Shown: in pieces, positions 8,787-19,184 of the stretch
Numbering within the stretch: the stretch's first letter is position 1
Layout of the letters: every line of letters starts with the position of its first letter
Source of the DNA: Actinomycetota bacterium
GTDB lineage: Bacteria; Actinomycetota; Actinomycetes; JACCUZ01
DNA length: 38,917 nucleotides
Assembly: GCA_030841035.1 (NCBI GenBank)
Contig: JAVEDI010000024.1
Location: 1-38,917 of the forward strand
Direction: 5' to 3'
Program-made: the position numbers and the translations under genes
The notes under the pieces: model-generated
The model's input: only the letters and a program-made list of their open reading frames with translations
What the model was told of the DNA's origin: nothing
The model's database searches: none

Positions 8787-9356
8787 TCAGTCGTGCCCGC
8801 GGTGGTCGTCAGCACGAACCGTCACGACCGCGTGCATCCACGGGTGGATGAGGCACTGGAACTTGTGCGGGCGGCCGGGAGAGAGGCCCGTGACGTCCAG
8901 GTGAGCACCCGGAGGGACACCGGTCGCGAGGAAGATGGCATCCCCCTGCTCGCACAGCGGGTTGACAGGCAGGTCGCCGTTGAGGAAGGGGATGCAGCCG
9001 CCGCCGAAGTCCGGCACCTCGGTGAAGGTATGGAACTCGCCGCCCTTGTTGACCACGTCGAGGGAGTCGCCGGCGTCCACGTGGAACACGTCGGGCTTGA
9101 ACCGCCACTTGTCGACGCTGCCCTGTGCCATGAACTCGGCGACGAACTCGTCGAACGTGGTGTCGCCGTTCCCCACGCAGGCCTCAGGACCCAGGATCTC
9201 GTTGAAGGTCGCGGGGTCGCAGTCGTCGAGGATGCGCACCCGCTTGGCATCACCCCGGTGCCCGTCGTCGGCGCCGGCGGTGGGAGCGCTCATGAGAGCG
9301 GCCGCGACCACCAGGGCGAATGCTGAGAATGTGACCGCGAGCCTGGGTGTGCGCAC
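8787..9356 (-). CDS. secreted cupredoxin-domain protein
   Basis: Likely exported blue-copper-type protein of 189 residues. A signal peptide covers about 1-29 (AFALVVAAALMSAPTAGA). The type 1 copper ligands are visible as H109 in GGEFHTFTE and C168, H171 and M174 in the CLIHPWM motif, which is common in plastocyanin-like proteins. Four further cysteines (46, 60, 121, 135) may form two disulfides. The C-terminus is His/Asp-rich (DDHRGHD). The GTG start at 9356 is chosen because the signal peptide begins there and GGGAGG lies a few bases upstream. The frame stays open much further upstream but is not protein-like there. It is transcribed away from lepA. The redox partner and true function are unknown. 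Confidence 0.8.
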   Translation of the reverse strand: MRTPRLAVTFSAFALVVAAALMSAPTAGADDGHRGDAKRVRILDDCDPATFNEILGPEACVGNGDTTFDEFVAEFMAQGSVDKWRFKPDVFHVDAGDSLDVVNKGGEFHTFTEVPDFGGGCIPFLNGDLPVNPLCEQGDAIFLATGVPPGAHLDVTGLSPGRPHKFQCLIHPWMHAVVTVRADDHRGHD

Positions 9357-9395
9357 AGGACCTCCCGTGTCGTGTGGGGTGGGGCTGCACGAAAC

Positions 9396-9424
9396 GTAGA
9401 GCTGGTCCGGCCCCGCGACAACCC
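9396..9424 (-). promoter_or_regulatory. candidate promoter of cupredoxin gene
   Basis: On the minus strand TTGTCG, 17 nt, then TACGTT, ending about 40 nt before the GTG start. Coordinates are good to a few bases. The spacing suits a housekeeping sigma factor. Confidence 0.4.
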
Positions 9425-9624
9425 TTGGCGGGCAAGCATTTTTTGCGACGTCACAGACCCGACACAACGGACTCTCAGCATTGCGTGATAACAAGATCCG
9501 CGCACATCGGGACCTAGCGGGACGCATCCGACCTGGCGCCGCCCGGGGCTGCCCGGGGCTGCTCAGGACCACAGCGGGAGGCTCGGACGCCCGCTCACGG
9601 GCCGGTGGAGGCGACCCGGCGACG

Positions 9625-9630
9625 TACGCT
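9625..9630 (+). promoter_or_regulatory. -10-like hexamer TACGCT upstream of lepA
   Basis: TACGCT fits TANNNT and would give a leader of about 80 nt before the lepA GTG at 9716. A purine-rich GGGAGGATGGG follows it but is not near the lepA start. Confidence 0.3.
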
Positions 9631-9715
9631 CGCATGGGAGGATGGGTCCGGACGGCGCGCACACCCGCTCCGCCCCTGACCTCCTGACGACCTCGCCGAC
9701 GAACCTGGAACCCGT

Positions 9716-11589
<1,874 letters not shown>

Positions 11590-11593
<4 letters not shown>

Positions 11594-12258
11594 CGGCCGC
11601 GACCGGCACTGCGCACGTCGTCGCCGCCAACGTCGTCCACGGTCTGGTGCCCGACGTCCTCGGACCCCTCGACCGGAGCGCGATCGACAAGCGGCCCGTC
11701 GAGGGTCGCGTGCGGGTCGGCGAGCTAGGGCTCGACGGCGACCAGCAGGTCGACAAGAAGCACCACGGGGGCGTGGACCAGGCGGTCTACGCCTACGCGC
11801 GCGAGGACGCGCGATGGTGGGCGACCGAGCTCGGCTACGACATCACCCCCGGCCGCTTCGGCGAGAACCTGACCACCGACGGCGTCGACGTCACCGGTGC
11901 GGTGCTGGGGGAGCGGTGGCGGGTGGGCGACGACGGCCTGCTGCTCGAGGTCAGCAGCCCGCGGGTGCCCTGCAGGACGTTCCAGGGCTGGATGCAGGAG
12001 CCCAGCTGGGTCAAGCGGTTCACCGCGCACGGCGCCCCCGGCGCCTACCTGCGGGTGATCCAGCCCGGCACCGTCGGCGCCGGCGACTCCATCGAGGTCA
12101 TCCACCGCCCGCGGCACGGCGTCACGATCGGCGAGGCGTTCCTGCCGCGTCGCGTCGACGACGACCTGCTTCGGCGGGCGCTGGAGGACCCCGGCGTGCG
12201 GGGTGCGATGGCCCGGGCCATCCGTCGCGACCTCGCGGCCCGGGCCCGCGGCCGATGA
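11590..12258 (+). CDS. MOSC domain-containing protein (YiiM-like)
   Basis: MOSC domains bind molybdenum cofactor or related sulfur carriers; YiiM-like members act in detoxification of N-hydroxylated compounds. The 222 residues show [24 protein letters not shown] and the conserved cysteine C128 in [10 protein letters not shown], the expected sulfur-carrying residue. The GTG start overlaps the lepA stop by 4 nt, so translation is probably coupled. Nothing else in the window belongs to molybdenum metabolism, so the substrate is not indicated by context. Confidence 0.88.
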
Positions 12259-12316
12259 GGCCCGGCGCCCGCGACCGACCCGCCGTCGCCCTGCCTGGCT
12301 GAGCGAGACTGGCCGC

Positions 12317-13537
12317 ATGCCCTCGACGCTGCCCGACGGCGAGGCGGTACCGCCCGACGGCGCCCTGCCGTCCTCGGCGTACGCCGGCGTGGGCCAGCGG
12401 CCGTTCGGCTTCTACCTGCACGTGCCGTTCTGCGCCGTGCGCTGCGGCTACTGCGACTTCAACACCTACACGGCCACCGAGCTGGGCAGCGGCGCGAGCC
12501 AGGCGACGTACGCCGACACCGCCCGTGCGGAGGTGCGCCTCGCCCGGCGCGTGCTCGGCGAGCGGGACCTGCCCGTGCAGACGGTGTTCGTCGGCGGCGG
12601 CACCCCCACCCTGTTGCCCGCCGGCGACCTCGGCCGTCTTCTGGCGGCGGTGCGCGACGAGTTCGGGCTGGCGACCGACGTCGAGGTGACCACCGAGGCC
12701 AACCCCGACAGCGTCAGCCGCGACTCGCTGGCGCAGCTGCGGGAGGCCGGGTTCACCCGGGTCTCCTTCGGCATGCAGTCGGCCGTGGGGCACGTGCTGG
12801 CGACGCTCGACCGCACCCACGACCCGGCCAACGTGGCGCGGGCGCTCGGCTGGGCGCGCGAGGCGGGCTTCGAGGGGGTGAGCGTCGACCTGATCTACGG
12901 CACGCCGGGGGAGTCGACGGCGGACTGGCAGGCGTCGCTGGACGCCGCGCTCGCCCTGCGCCCCGACCACGTCAGCGCCTACGCGCTGATCGTCGAGGAC
13001 GGCACCCGGCTGGCCGGTCAGGTGCGTCGCGGTGAGCTGGCGGCCCCCGACGACGACGACCTCGCCGACAAGTACCTGCTGGCCGAGCAGGCGCTCGCGG
13101 CGGCCGGCCTGCAGTGGTACGAGGTGAGCAACTGGTCGGCGGGGCCGGGCCAGCGCTGTCGCCACAACCGCCTCTACTGGCAGGGCGCCGACTGGTGGGG
13201 CGTCGGACCGGGTGCCCACAGCCATGTCGGCGGCACCCGCTGGTGGAACGTCAAGCACCCGGCCGCCTACGCCGCGCGGCTCGCGCAGGGCCGCAGCCCC
13301 GGCCACGCCCGCGAGGTCCTCACCGACGAGCAGCGCCGCCTCGAGCGGGTGCTGCTCGGTCTCCGGCTGGTCGCGGGCCACCCGCTCGCCGACCTGCACG
13401 ACGCGGGCCGGGCCGCCGCCGCCCGCGCGGTGGCCGCGGGTCTGCTCGAGCCCGCCGCCTACACCGAGGGCCGCGCCGCCCTCACGCTGCGCGGCCGGCT
13501 GCTGGCCGATGCCGTGGTCAGGGACCTCGTCGACTGA
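12317..13537 (+). CDS. hemW: HemW-type radical SAM heme chaperone
   Basis: HemN-like radical SAM protein now regarded as a heme chaperone rather than coproporphyrinogen oxidase. It has 406 residues. The cluster motif is C39-AVR-C43-GY-C46-D-F, the CxxxCxxC form; true HemN oxidases carry an additional cysteine (CxxCxC). The SAM-binding GGGTPT segment and the HemW marker CRHNRLYW are present, as is the C-terminal HemN_C region. Proximity to hrcA-dnaJ is usual in bacteria. The ATG start is preceded by a weak GAGACT hexamer 6 nt upstream. Older annotations would call it oxygen-independent coproporphyrinogen III oxidase. Confidence 0.92.
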   Translation: MPSTLPDGEAVPPDGALPSSAYAGVGQRPFGFYLHVPFCAVRCGYCDFNTYTATELGSGASQATYADTARAEVRLARRVLGERDLPVQTVFVGGGTPTLLPAGDLGRLLAAVRDEFGLATDVEVTTEANPDSVSRDSLAQLREAGFTRVSFGMQSAVGHVLATLDRTHDPANVARALGWAREAGFEGVSVDLIYGTPGESTADWQASLDAALALRPDHVSAYALIVEDGTRLAGQVRRGELAAPDDDDLADKYLLAEQALAAAGLQWYEVSNWSAGPGQRCRHNRLYWQGADWWGVGPGAHSHVGGTRWWNVKHPAAYAARLAQGRSPGHAREVLTDEQRRLERVLLGLRLVAGHPLADLHDAGRAAAARAVAAGLLEPAAYTEGRAALTLRGRLLADAVVRDLVD

Positions 13538-13566
13538 CCGCGCGCCCCGGCTCTGTCACCGGCCTT

Positions 13567-14097
13567 CTACTTCACCAGCCGGATGTTGAACGGGTAGCGG
13601 TAGCGCTCGCCCTTGTTCGCCGCGACCGAGGCCATGATCGTGAACACCAGCCAGAGGAGGCCGATGATCGGCAGCAGGATGAGACCGACCAGCACGAGGA
13701 TCAGCAGGACGCCGACGATCGTCGCGAGGTAGGTCGTGATCTGGAAGTTCAGTGCCTCCACGGCCTGGTCACGCACGAACGGCGACTTCTGGCCCTGGGT
13801 CAGCATGACGACCAGCGGACCGATGAAGGACAGGCCGACCACCAGGCCCAGCAAGGCGCTCAGGTGGGCGAGCATCGCCCACGTCCGCTCCTCCTGGGGG
13901 CTGAGCGTTCCTCCGCCGGGGTAGGCCGGCGGGCTGTAGCCGGGCGGGGGAGGCGCGGCGGGCATGCCGTAGCCGCCCGAGGGCGGGGGGTAGCCGCCGG
14001 ACGGGGCGACGGGCGGCGGTGGGGCCGACGGTGGCTGGCCGGACGGCGCGACGGGCGGCGGCCGGTCGTCCGCAGGTGGTGGCGGTGCCTGGGTCAT
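13567..14097 (-). CDS. DUF4870 domain-containing membrane protein
   Basis: Small membrane protein of 176 residues and unknown function. The first 60 residues are a Pro/Gly-rich cytoplasmic tail with repeated PPP, VAPSG and GGYPPPSG units. The DUF4870 (Tic20-like) part follows: LSPQEERTWAMLAHLSALLGL, then a hydrophobic segment and the KSPFVRDQAVEALNFQIT signature. Two more closely spaced membrane segments follow, ending in RYRYPFNIRLVK. A strong GGAGGAG ribosome binding site precedes the ATG, embedded in the perfect palindrome GAGGAGCTCCTC (14098-14109). The gene follows DUF3097 on the same strand by 30 bp. Confidence 0.85.
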   Translation of the reverse strand: MTQAPPPPADDRPPPVAPSGQPPSAPPPPVAPSGGYPPPSGGYGMPAAPPPPGYSPPAYPGGGTLSPQEERTWAMLAHLSALLGLVVGLSFIGPLVVMLTQGQKSPFVRDQAVEALNFQITTYLATIVGVLLILVLVGLILLPIIGLLWLVFTIMASVAANKGERYRYPFNIRLVK

Positions 14098-14124
14098 GAG
14101 GAGCTCCTCCTACGGTCGCGGCCC

Positions 14125-14130
14125 ACGCTA
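14125..14130 (-). promoter_or_regulatory. -10-like hexamer TAGCGT for DUF4870 gene
   Basis: On the minus strand TAGCGT; its TAG is the DUF3097 stop codon. A start about 7 nt downstream would leave a leader of roughly 20 nt holding the GGAGGAG ribosome binding site. Confidence 0.35.
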
Positions 14131-14958
14131 TGGCCCCGGGTCGGCGGCCGTGACGAAATCGATGACTTCCTCGACCCGGCCCAGCAGGCTCGGCTCGAGG
14201 TCGGCGTAGCTGTCGACCGCGGCCAGGATGCGTCGCCAGGCAGCCGCGGTGTCCAGCGGCCAGCCGAGAGCGCGGCAGACGCCCTCCTTCCACGGCAGGC
14301 CCGGGGGCACCGTCGGCCAGCCCTCGATGCCCAGCGAGGCGGGCCGGACGGCCTGCCACACGTCGACGTACGGGTGCCCCACGACCATCACGTGCCGGGA
14401 GCGGACCTCGCTCGCGATGCGCCACTCCTTGCTGCCCGCGACCAGGTGGTCGACGAGGACACCCAGCCGGCGGTCAGGACCGGGCCGGAAGTCGCGGACC
14501 ACGGCGGCCAGGTCGTCGATGCCGCCCAGGGGCTCGACGACGACGCCCTCGATGCGCAGGTCGTCGCCCCAGACCCGCTCCACCAGCTCGGCGTCGTGTC
14601 GTCCCTCGACGTAGATGCGGCTCCCGGCGGCGACCCGGGCACGCGCGCCGGCGACGGCGACGGACCCCGACGCGGTACGTCGGGGCGCCGCGGGCGCCGC
14701 GGCGGGCCGCGGGCGCACCAGCACCACGGGCGCGCCGTCGACGAGGAAGCCGGGTCCCAGCGGGAAGGCGCGCAACCGGCCGTGCCGGTCCTCGAGGGTG
14801 ACCGTGAGGCCGCCGGGCACCTTCTCGCAGCGCACGACGGCACCGCAGAATCCGGTCTCCGCGTCCTCCACGACGAGCTCGCGCTCGGCGGCGACCTCCG
14901 GCACGACCCGGGGCCGTCGCCAGTCGCCGGCCAGCACGTCACCGTCGTACCTGCTCAC
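14128..14958 (-). CDS. DUF3097 family protein
   Basis: Actinobacterial conserved protein of 276 residues with no assigned function. The family is recognisable from the N-terminus [15 protein letters not shown] and the C-terminus [20 protein letters not shown], and by its place next to hemW and hrcA. The middle contains [20 protein letters not shown] (around E118 and D122), which looks like the first motif of a TOPRIM fold, with LGVLVDHL (D170) at about the place of the second. The classical DxD is not intact. The GTG at 14958 is chosen because conservation begins there; the open frame upstream is low-complexity. Its role is unproven; a nucleic-acid enzyme or binding role is only inference. 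Confidence 0.85.
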   Translation of the reverse strand: MSRYDGDVLAGDWRRPRVVPEVAAERELVVEDAETGFCGAVVRCEKVPGGLTVTLEDRHGRLRAFPLGPGFLVDGAPVVLVRPRPAAAPAAPRRTASGSVAVAGARARVAAGSRIYVEGRHDAELVERVWGDDLRIEGVVVEPLGGIDDLAAVVRDFRPGPDRRLGVLVDHLVAGSKEWRIASEVRSRHVMVVGHPYVDVWQAVRPASLGIEGWPTVPPGLPWKEGVCRALGWPLDTAAAWRRILAAVDSYADLEPSLLGRVEEVIDFVTAADPGP

Positions 14959-15112
14959 GGGCGCAGCCTGTCGCAGCGTCCCGCGGCCGCGCCAGGGGAC
15001 GCGCCGGGACGGTGCGCCCGGTTCCCGCCCGTGGGCGGCAGCGCACCCGGGCGCTGAGCTGACCACGGGGTGGCGGGGCCGTCGGGCGACCCCGCGCCGG
15101 CCGGCGGCGTCG

Positions 15113-15118
15113 TACACT
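15113..15118 (+). promoter_or_regulatory. -10-like hexamer TACACT of hrcA operon
   Basis: TACACT overlaps the first two bases of the CIRCE operator, so HrcA bound there would block RNA polymerase. No convincing -35 was seen. Confidence 0.45.
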
Positions 15119-15143
15119 GGCACTCCTGCGAGGCGAGTGCCAG
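15117..15143 (+). promoter_or_regulatory. CIRCE operator
   Basis: Perfect inverted repeat CTGGCACTC-N9-GAGTGCCAG. The consensus CIRCE is TTAGCACTC-N9-GAGTGCTAA; the inner GCACTC/GAGTGC halves and the 9-nt spacer are retained, with outer bases shifted to G/C. It is the binding site for HrcA, encoded just downstream. Confidence 0.93.
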
Positions 15144-15205
15144 GGTGCCCCCACCGGGTGCGGCGGCACGAGCGCGACGAGGACCACGGCTGGAGGTGCG
15201 CGGGG

Positions 15206-16225
15206 TTGCTGGAGGACCGCAAGCTCGACGTCCTGCGCGCCATCGTGGAGGACTACGTCTCGACCCACGAGCCGGTCGGCTCCAAGACCCTGGTGGAGCG
15301 GCACAACCTCGGGGTGTCACCGGCCACGATCCGCAACGACATGGCCGCCCTCGAGGAGGAGGGCTACATCGCCCAGCCGCACACGAGCGCCGGACGCATC
15401 CCCACGGACAAGGGCTACCGGCTCTTCGTCGACCGGCTCTCGTCGGTCAAGCCGCTGACCAGTGCGGAGCGGCGGGCCATCCAGAGCTTCCTCGACGGGG
15501 CCGTCGACCTCGACGACATCGTCGGTCGCACGGTGCGGCTGCTGGCCCAGCTGACTCGCCAGGTGGCCGTCGTCCAGTACCCGTCGCTCTCCCGCTCCAG
15601 CGTGCGCCACGTCGAGCTCGTCGCGTTGACCTCCTCGCGGGTGCTGCTCGTGCTCATCACCAACACCGGCCGTGTCGAGCAGCGGACGGTGGAGCTGCCC
15701 GGAGACATGCCCGACACCCTCCTGGGCGACCTGCGGTCCCGGCTCAACACCGCGGTCGCCGGAGTCCGACTGGCCGAGGCGCCCGACCGGCTGGGCGGTC
15801 TCGTGGACCGGTTCACCGCCGACTTGCGACCTTCGGTACAGGCCGTGGTCGCGGCCCTGCTGGAGAGCCTGGTGGAGCAGCACGAGGAACGCGTCGTCAT
15901 GGGCGGCGCGGCCAACCTGGTGCGCTTCGGTCCGGACTTCCCGCAGACCATCCAGCCGGTGCTCGAGGCGCTGGAGGAGCAGGTCGTGCTGCTGCGACTG
16001 CTCGGTGAGGCCAGCGACCCGTCGGTGCTGACGGTGCGGATCGGGCACGAGAACCCCTTCGAGCGGCTGACCGGCACGTCGGTGGTCAGCGTGGGGTACG
16101 GCACCGAGAGCGAGATGCTCGCCAAGCTGGGCGTGCTCGGCCCGACCCGGATGGACTACCCCGGAACGATGGGAGCGGTGCGCGCAGTGGCCCGGTACGT
16201 CGGCAAGATCGTGGCGGAGGCGTAG
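15206..16225 (+). CDS. hrcA: heat-inducible transcriptional repressor HrcA
   Basis: Repressor that binds CIRCE and controls chaperone genes; its activity depends on GroEL in studied systems. The 339-residue product starts with [18 protein letters not shown], and the winged-helix DNA-binding part includes [41 protein letters not shown] follows, the hallmark of the family. The rest is the HrcA dimerisation and GAF-like region. The start is taken as TTG 15206, because family members begin one residue before LEDRKLD and GGAGG lies about 9 nt upstream. The CIRCE element 63 bp upstream implies autoregulation. The stop codon shares one base with the dnaJ GTG. Confidence 0.95.
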   Translation: MLEDRKLDVLRAIVEDYVSTHEPVGSKTLVERHNLGVSPATIRNDMAALEEEGYIAQPHTSAGRIPTDKGYRLFVDRLSSVKPLTSAERRAIQSFLDGAVDLDDIVGRTVRLLAQLTRQVAVVQYPSLSRSSVRHVELVALTSSRVLLVLITNTGRVEQRTVELPGDMPDTLLGDLRSRLNTAVAGVRLAEAPDRLGGLVDRFTADLRPSVQAVVAALLESLVEQHEERVVMGGAANLVRFGPDFPQTIQPVLEALEEQVVLLRLLGEASDPSVLTVRIGHENPFERLTGTSVVSVGYGTESEMLAKLGVLGPTRMDYPGTMGAVRAVARYVGKIVAEA

Positions 16226-17340
16226 TGGCGCAGGCCGACTACTACGCGGTGCTCGGTGTGGAGCGCGACGCGACCCAGGAGCAGATCAAGAAGGCCTACC
16301 GGCGGCTCGCCCGTCAGCTGCATCCCGACGTCAATCCCGACGAGGAGGAGCGCTTCAAGGAGGTCACCAAGGCCTACGAGGTGCTCTCCGACCCGCAGAA
16401 GCGCGAGCTGCACGACCTGGGCGCCGACCCGTTCTCCACCGGTGGCGGGTTCGGGTCGGGTTTCGGCTTCTCCGACATCATGGACGCGTTCTTCGGCGGA
16501 ACGGCGACGCGCGGTCCGCGGACCCGCCAGCGTCGCGGTCGCGACGCGCTGATCCGCCTCGAGGTCGACCTGTCCGAGGTGACGTTCGGAGCGGCGCGCG
16601 ACATCCAGGTCGACACGGCGGTCGCCTGCACGACCTGCGGGGGTGAAGGCACCGCCACCGGTACGTCGCTGCGCACCTGCGAGATCTGCCGCGGCCGCGG
16701 CGAGGTCCAGCAGGTGACCCGCTCGTTCCTGGGTCAGGTCATGACGGCCCGCCCCTGCGCGGCCTGTCAGGGCTTCGGCACGGTCATCCCGCACCCCTGC
16801 GCCGACTGCGGGGGCGACGGGCGGGTCCGCACCCGCCGTACCTTGAAGATCAAGGTGCCGCCCGGCGTGGACACCGGCACCCGCATCCAGCTCTCCGGCG
16901 AGGGCGAGGCCGGTCCGGGCGGCGGTCCGGCCGGTGACCTCTTCGTCGAGGTCGTCGAGACGCCGCACGACGTGTTCCGGCGCGAGGGTGACGACCTGCA
17001 CGCCACCGTCCGCGTGCCGATGACCGCTGCGGCTCTCGGCACGAGCCTGCGGATCGACACCCTCGACGGTGAGCAGTCGCTCGAGCTGCGGGCCGGCGCC
17101 CAGGCGGGCCACACCATGACGCTGCCGGGACTCGGCGTCGCCCACCTGCGGTCCGCGGGCCGCGGCGACCTGCACGTGCACGTCGACGTGCAGACCCCGA
17201 CGCGCCTGGACCCCGAGCAGGAGGAGCTGCTGCGCAAGCTGGCGGCCCTGCGCGGCGAGGACGGCCCGGACGTGGGCACGGTCACCGGCCAGCGGCCGAC
17301 GTTCTTCTCCCGGTTGCGCGACGCGTTCAACGAACGCTGA
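16225..17340 (+). CDS. dnaJ: molecular chaperone DnaJ
   Basis: Hsp40 co-chaperone that delivers substrates to DnaK and stimulates its ATPase. The 371 residues have a J domain (1-68) with the catalytic HPD at 33-35, and a Gly/Phe-rich linker (about 70-92). The zinc domain has all four CxxCxGxG units (C135/138, C152/155, C178/181, C192/195). A C-terminal substrate-binding domain follows. It corresponds to the HrcA-linked DnaJ2 paralogue of actinobacteria, not the one in a dnaK-grpE operon. GTG overlaps the hrcA TAG by one base, so it shares the CIRCE-controlled transcript. RsmE follows 2 nt after its stop. Confidence 0.96.
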   Translation: MAQADYYAVLGVERDATQEQIKKAYRRLARQLHPDVNPDEEERFKEVTKAYEVLSDPQKRELHDLGADPFSTGGGFGSGFGFSDIMDAFFGGTATRGPRTRQRRGRDALIRLEVDLSEVTFGAARDIQVDTAVACTTCGGEGTATGTSLRTCEICRGRGEVQQVTRSFLGQVMTARPCAACQGFGTVIPHPCADCGGDGRVRTRRTLKIKVPPGVDTGTRIQLSGEGEAGPGGGPAGDLFVEVVETPHDVFRREGDDLHATVRVPMTAAALGTSLRIDTLDGEQSLELRAGAQAGHTMTLPGLGVAHLRSAGRGDLHVHVDVQTPTRLDPEQEELLRKLAALRGEDGPDVGTVTGQRPTFFSRLRDAFNER

Positions 17341-17342
17341 CC

Positions 17343-18080
17343 GTGAGCGCGCCGGTCTTCCTGCTGGAGCGCAGCGCGCTCCGTTCGGGTACGACGGTCG
17401 TCGTCGACGGGGCCGAGGGGCACCACGCGGCGAGCGTGCGGCGGCTTCGCCCGGGCGAGGACGTCGTGCTGACCGACGGCGCCGGCTCGATGGCCCGCGG
17501 CGTGGTGGAGACGGTCGGCAAGGGCCGGCTCGTGGTGGCCCTCGGCCAGGTCACCGTCGAGCCCGCGCCGGCGCCCCGGCTGGTGGTGGTGCAGGCGCTT
17601 GCCAAGGGCGACCGCGGCGAGCTGGCGGTGGCCACGATGACCGAGGTCGGCGTCGACGTCGTGGTCCCGTGGGCGTCGTCGCGGTGCACGGTGCGCTGGG
17701 ACGGTGAGCGCGCCACCAGGGCGTTGGGCCGCTGGCGGGCGACGGCCCGCGAGGCGGCCAAGCAGTCGCGGCGGGCCCGGCTGCCTGAGGTCGCCGACCT
17801 GGCGAGCACCGCGGACGTGGAGGTCCTGCTGCGCCGCGCGGCGGCGGCGTACGTCCTGCACGAGGAGGCGACCGAGCCGCTCGCGGGAGCAGCACCCCCC
17901 GGTGCGGGTGACGTGGTGCTCGTCGTCGGCCCCGAGGGCGGTCTCAGCCCCGAGGAGCTCGACCGGTTCGCCGCGGCCGGCGCGCCGGCGTACCGCCTCG
18001 GGCCCACGGTGCTGCGGACCTCCACGGCCGGACCCGCCGCCCTCGCGGTCCTGCTCTCCCGCACCGCTCGCTGGGTCTGA
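17343..18080 (+). CDS. rsmE: 16S rRNA (uracil1498-N3)-methyltransferase
   Basis: SPOUT-class enzyme that methylates N3 of U1498 in 16S rRNA. It has 245 residues, the family's normal length. The N-terminal PUA-like part contains GAEGHHAASVRRLRPGEDV. The trefoil-knot SAM site is visible as LVVGPEGGLSPEELDRF and LGPTVLRTSTAGPAAL. The GTG lies 2 nt after the dnaJ stop, making hrcA-dnaJ-rsmE one likely transcript, a widespread arrangement. A short hairpin CCCCG-GCCCT-CGGGG immediately follows the stop. Confidence 0.95.
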   Translation: MSAPVFLLERSALRSGTTVVVDGAEGHHAASVRRLRPGEDVVLTDGAGSMARGVVETVGKGRLVVALGQVTVEPAPAPRLVVVQALAKGDRGELAVATMTEVGVDVVVPWASSRCTVRWDGERATRALGRWRATAREAAKQSRRARLPEVADLASTADVEVLLRRAAAAYVLHEEATEPLAGAAPPGAGDVVLVVGPEGGLSPEELDRFAAAGAPAYRLGPTVLRTSTAGPAALAVLLSRTARWV

Positions 18081-18095
18081 CCCCGGCCCTCGGGG
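18081..18095. terminator. short hairpin after rsmE
   Basis: CCCCG-GCCCT-CGGGG, a 5-bp G/C stem right after the rsmE stop and before the convergent gene ending at 18117. It is weak, with no U-tract. Confidence 0.35.
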
Positions 18096-18116
18096 ATGTG
18101 GCGGGCCGGACGTCGG

Positions 18117-19184
18117 CTAGCGCACCGTGAAGCTCTTGGTGTCGATGTGCAGCGGCTCCCCGTTCTCCGCCGAGCTCTCGAACGCGCTCAGCTCGTAGTC
18201 GCCGGGGTCGAGGGTCACCGTGGCGTGGAACTGCCCGAACTGGCCGTTGGCGCCGCCCTGCGCCGTTCCTTGCTGCACCACGGCGCCGGCCCTGCGGACC
18301 TCCCAGGTGATGGTCCCCTCGAAGGCGGTGCCGAAGCCGTCGATCGTGACCGGCGAGCCGACCACCGACCCCTGCGCGGGCGCGAGCAGCCAGATCAGGC
18401 CCTGTACGTCGACCATCGGTGCCCGGTGGACCGGCTGTGACCAGTCGCGGTGTCCCTGCGGCGCCTGCCCTTGCACCCGCAGGCGCACGTTCTTCACCGA
18501 GCGGTCGTTCGCCGTGACCGTGTAGACGATCTCCTGGACCGCGGCGCGTTCCAGCTTGCTGGGCACCGACACGAACGTCGAGAGCTCGACGGTCGCCGTG
18601 TCGCCGGTCCTCGTGTAGCCGCGCAGTCCGGTGTCGGCCCACGGCGAGGTGTAGTCGGGGTCCTCGGGCCGCTTCGCCATCATCCACCTCAGCGCGAGCG
18701 CAGCGAGCTCGCCGTCACCCGTGACCTGGTGCTGCTCGCGGAACAGTCGCGGGTCCTGGCCGTCGTCGTGGATGTAGTAGACGTACGCAGGGCGCGCCGC
18801 CTCGCTCCTGGTCGGGCTGGGCGACTCCGAAGGCGAGGCGGAGGTCGGGCTCGGCGTGCTGGACGGTTCGGACGGTGTCGGGCTCTGCGACTGGTCGGCC
18901 ACGACGGTGGTGCCGTCGGAGCCGTCGCGCAGGCCGACGTAGACCCCGCTGACCGCCAGTCCGAGCACCGCCGCGGCCACCAGCGCGACCGCGGGGTGTC
19001 GCCACCACCAGCGGCCGCCGCCGGCCACCCCGTCGCGGATCTTCTGCAGGCCGTCTCCGGCGGGCTGGACCATGGCTGCCTCCGAGCTCAGTGCGTCGCG
19101 CAGTCGCGCGGCGATGCCGGCGTCGCCGGCGTCGCCGGCCCGGTCGTCGTGGTGAGAACGGTCGTCCTCGTGGTTAGAGGTCAT
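18117..19184 (-). CDS. membrane-anchored GerMN / Gmad2 domain protein
   Basis: A 355-residue single-pass membrane protein. Residues 1-63 are cytoplasmic, charged at the start, with a helix-like stretch RLRDALSSEAAMVQPAGDGLQKIRD. One membrane segment spans about 65-84, followed by a Ser/Thr/Pro linker (about 97-127). A GerMN-like domain (about 131-240) and a C-terminal Gmad2-like immunoglobulin-type domain (about 262-350) lie outside. The start overlaps the stop of the upstream sigma-factor gene as ATGA. This coupling and topology suggest a regulator or sensor for that sigma factor, though no zinc anti-sigma motif is present. The cytoplasmic part resembles short N-termini seen in proteins encoded next to sigma factors. 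Function is inferred. Confidence 0.8.
   Translation of the reverse strand: MTSNHEDDRSHHDDRAGDAGDAGIAARLRDALSSEAAMVQPAGDGLQKIRDGVAGGGRWWWRHPAVALVAAAVLGLAVSGVYVGLRDGSDGTTVVADQSQSPTPSEPSSTPSPTSASPSESPSPTRSEAARPAYVYYIHDDGQDPRLFREQHQVTGDGELAALALRWMMAKRPEDPDYTSPWADTGLRGYTRTGDTATVELSTFVSVPSKLERAAVQEIVYTVTANDRSVKNVRLRVQGQAPQGHRDWSQPVHRAPMVDVQGLIWLLAPAQGSVVGSPVTIDGFGTAFEGTITWEVRRAGAVVQQGTAQGGANGQFGQFHATVTLDPGDYELSAFESSAENGEPLHIDTKSFTVR

Larger units (their letters stand above)
9357..9715. other. divergent intergenic region, cupredoxin / lepA
   Basis: 359 bp without a convincing gene. It contains a candidate promoter for the cupredoxin gene, an A/T-rich patch with a run of six T near 9440, the palindrome GACGTC just after that, a tandem 10-bp repeat GCCCGGGGCT near 9540-9560, and a -10-like hexamer TACGCT (9625-9630) for lepA. 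Confidence 0.6.

Noticed and set aside
9634-9687. Possible short leader peptide ahead of lepA
   Set aside because: It has an ATG soon after a TACGCT hexamer, but no amino acid bias, no stem structures and no regulatory logic for lepA.
12122-13399. 425-codon minus-strand frame opposite hemW
   Set aside because: Shadow of the radical SAM gene; no domain or plausible start.
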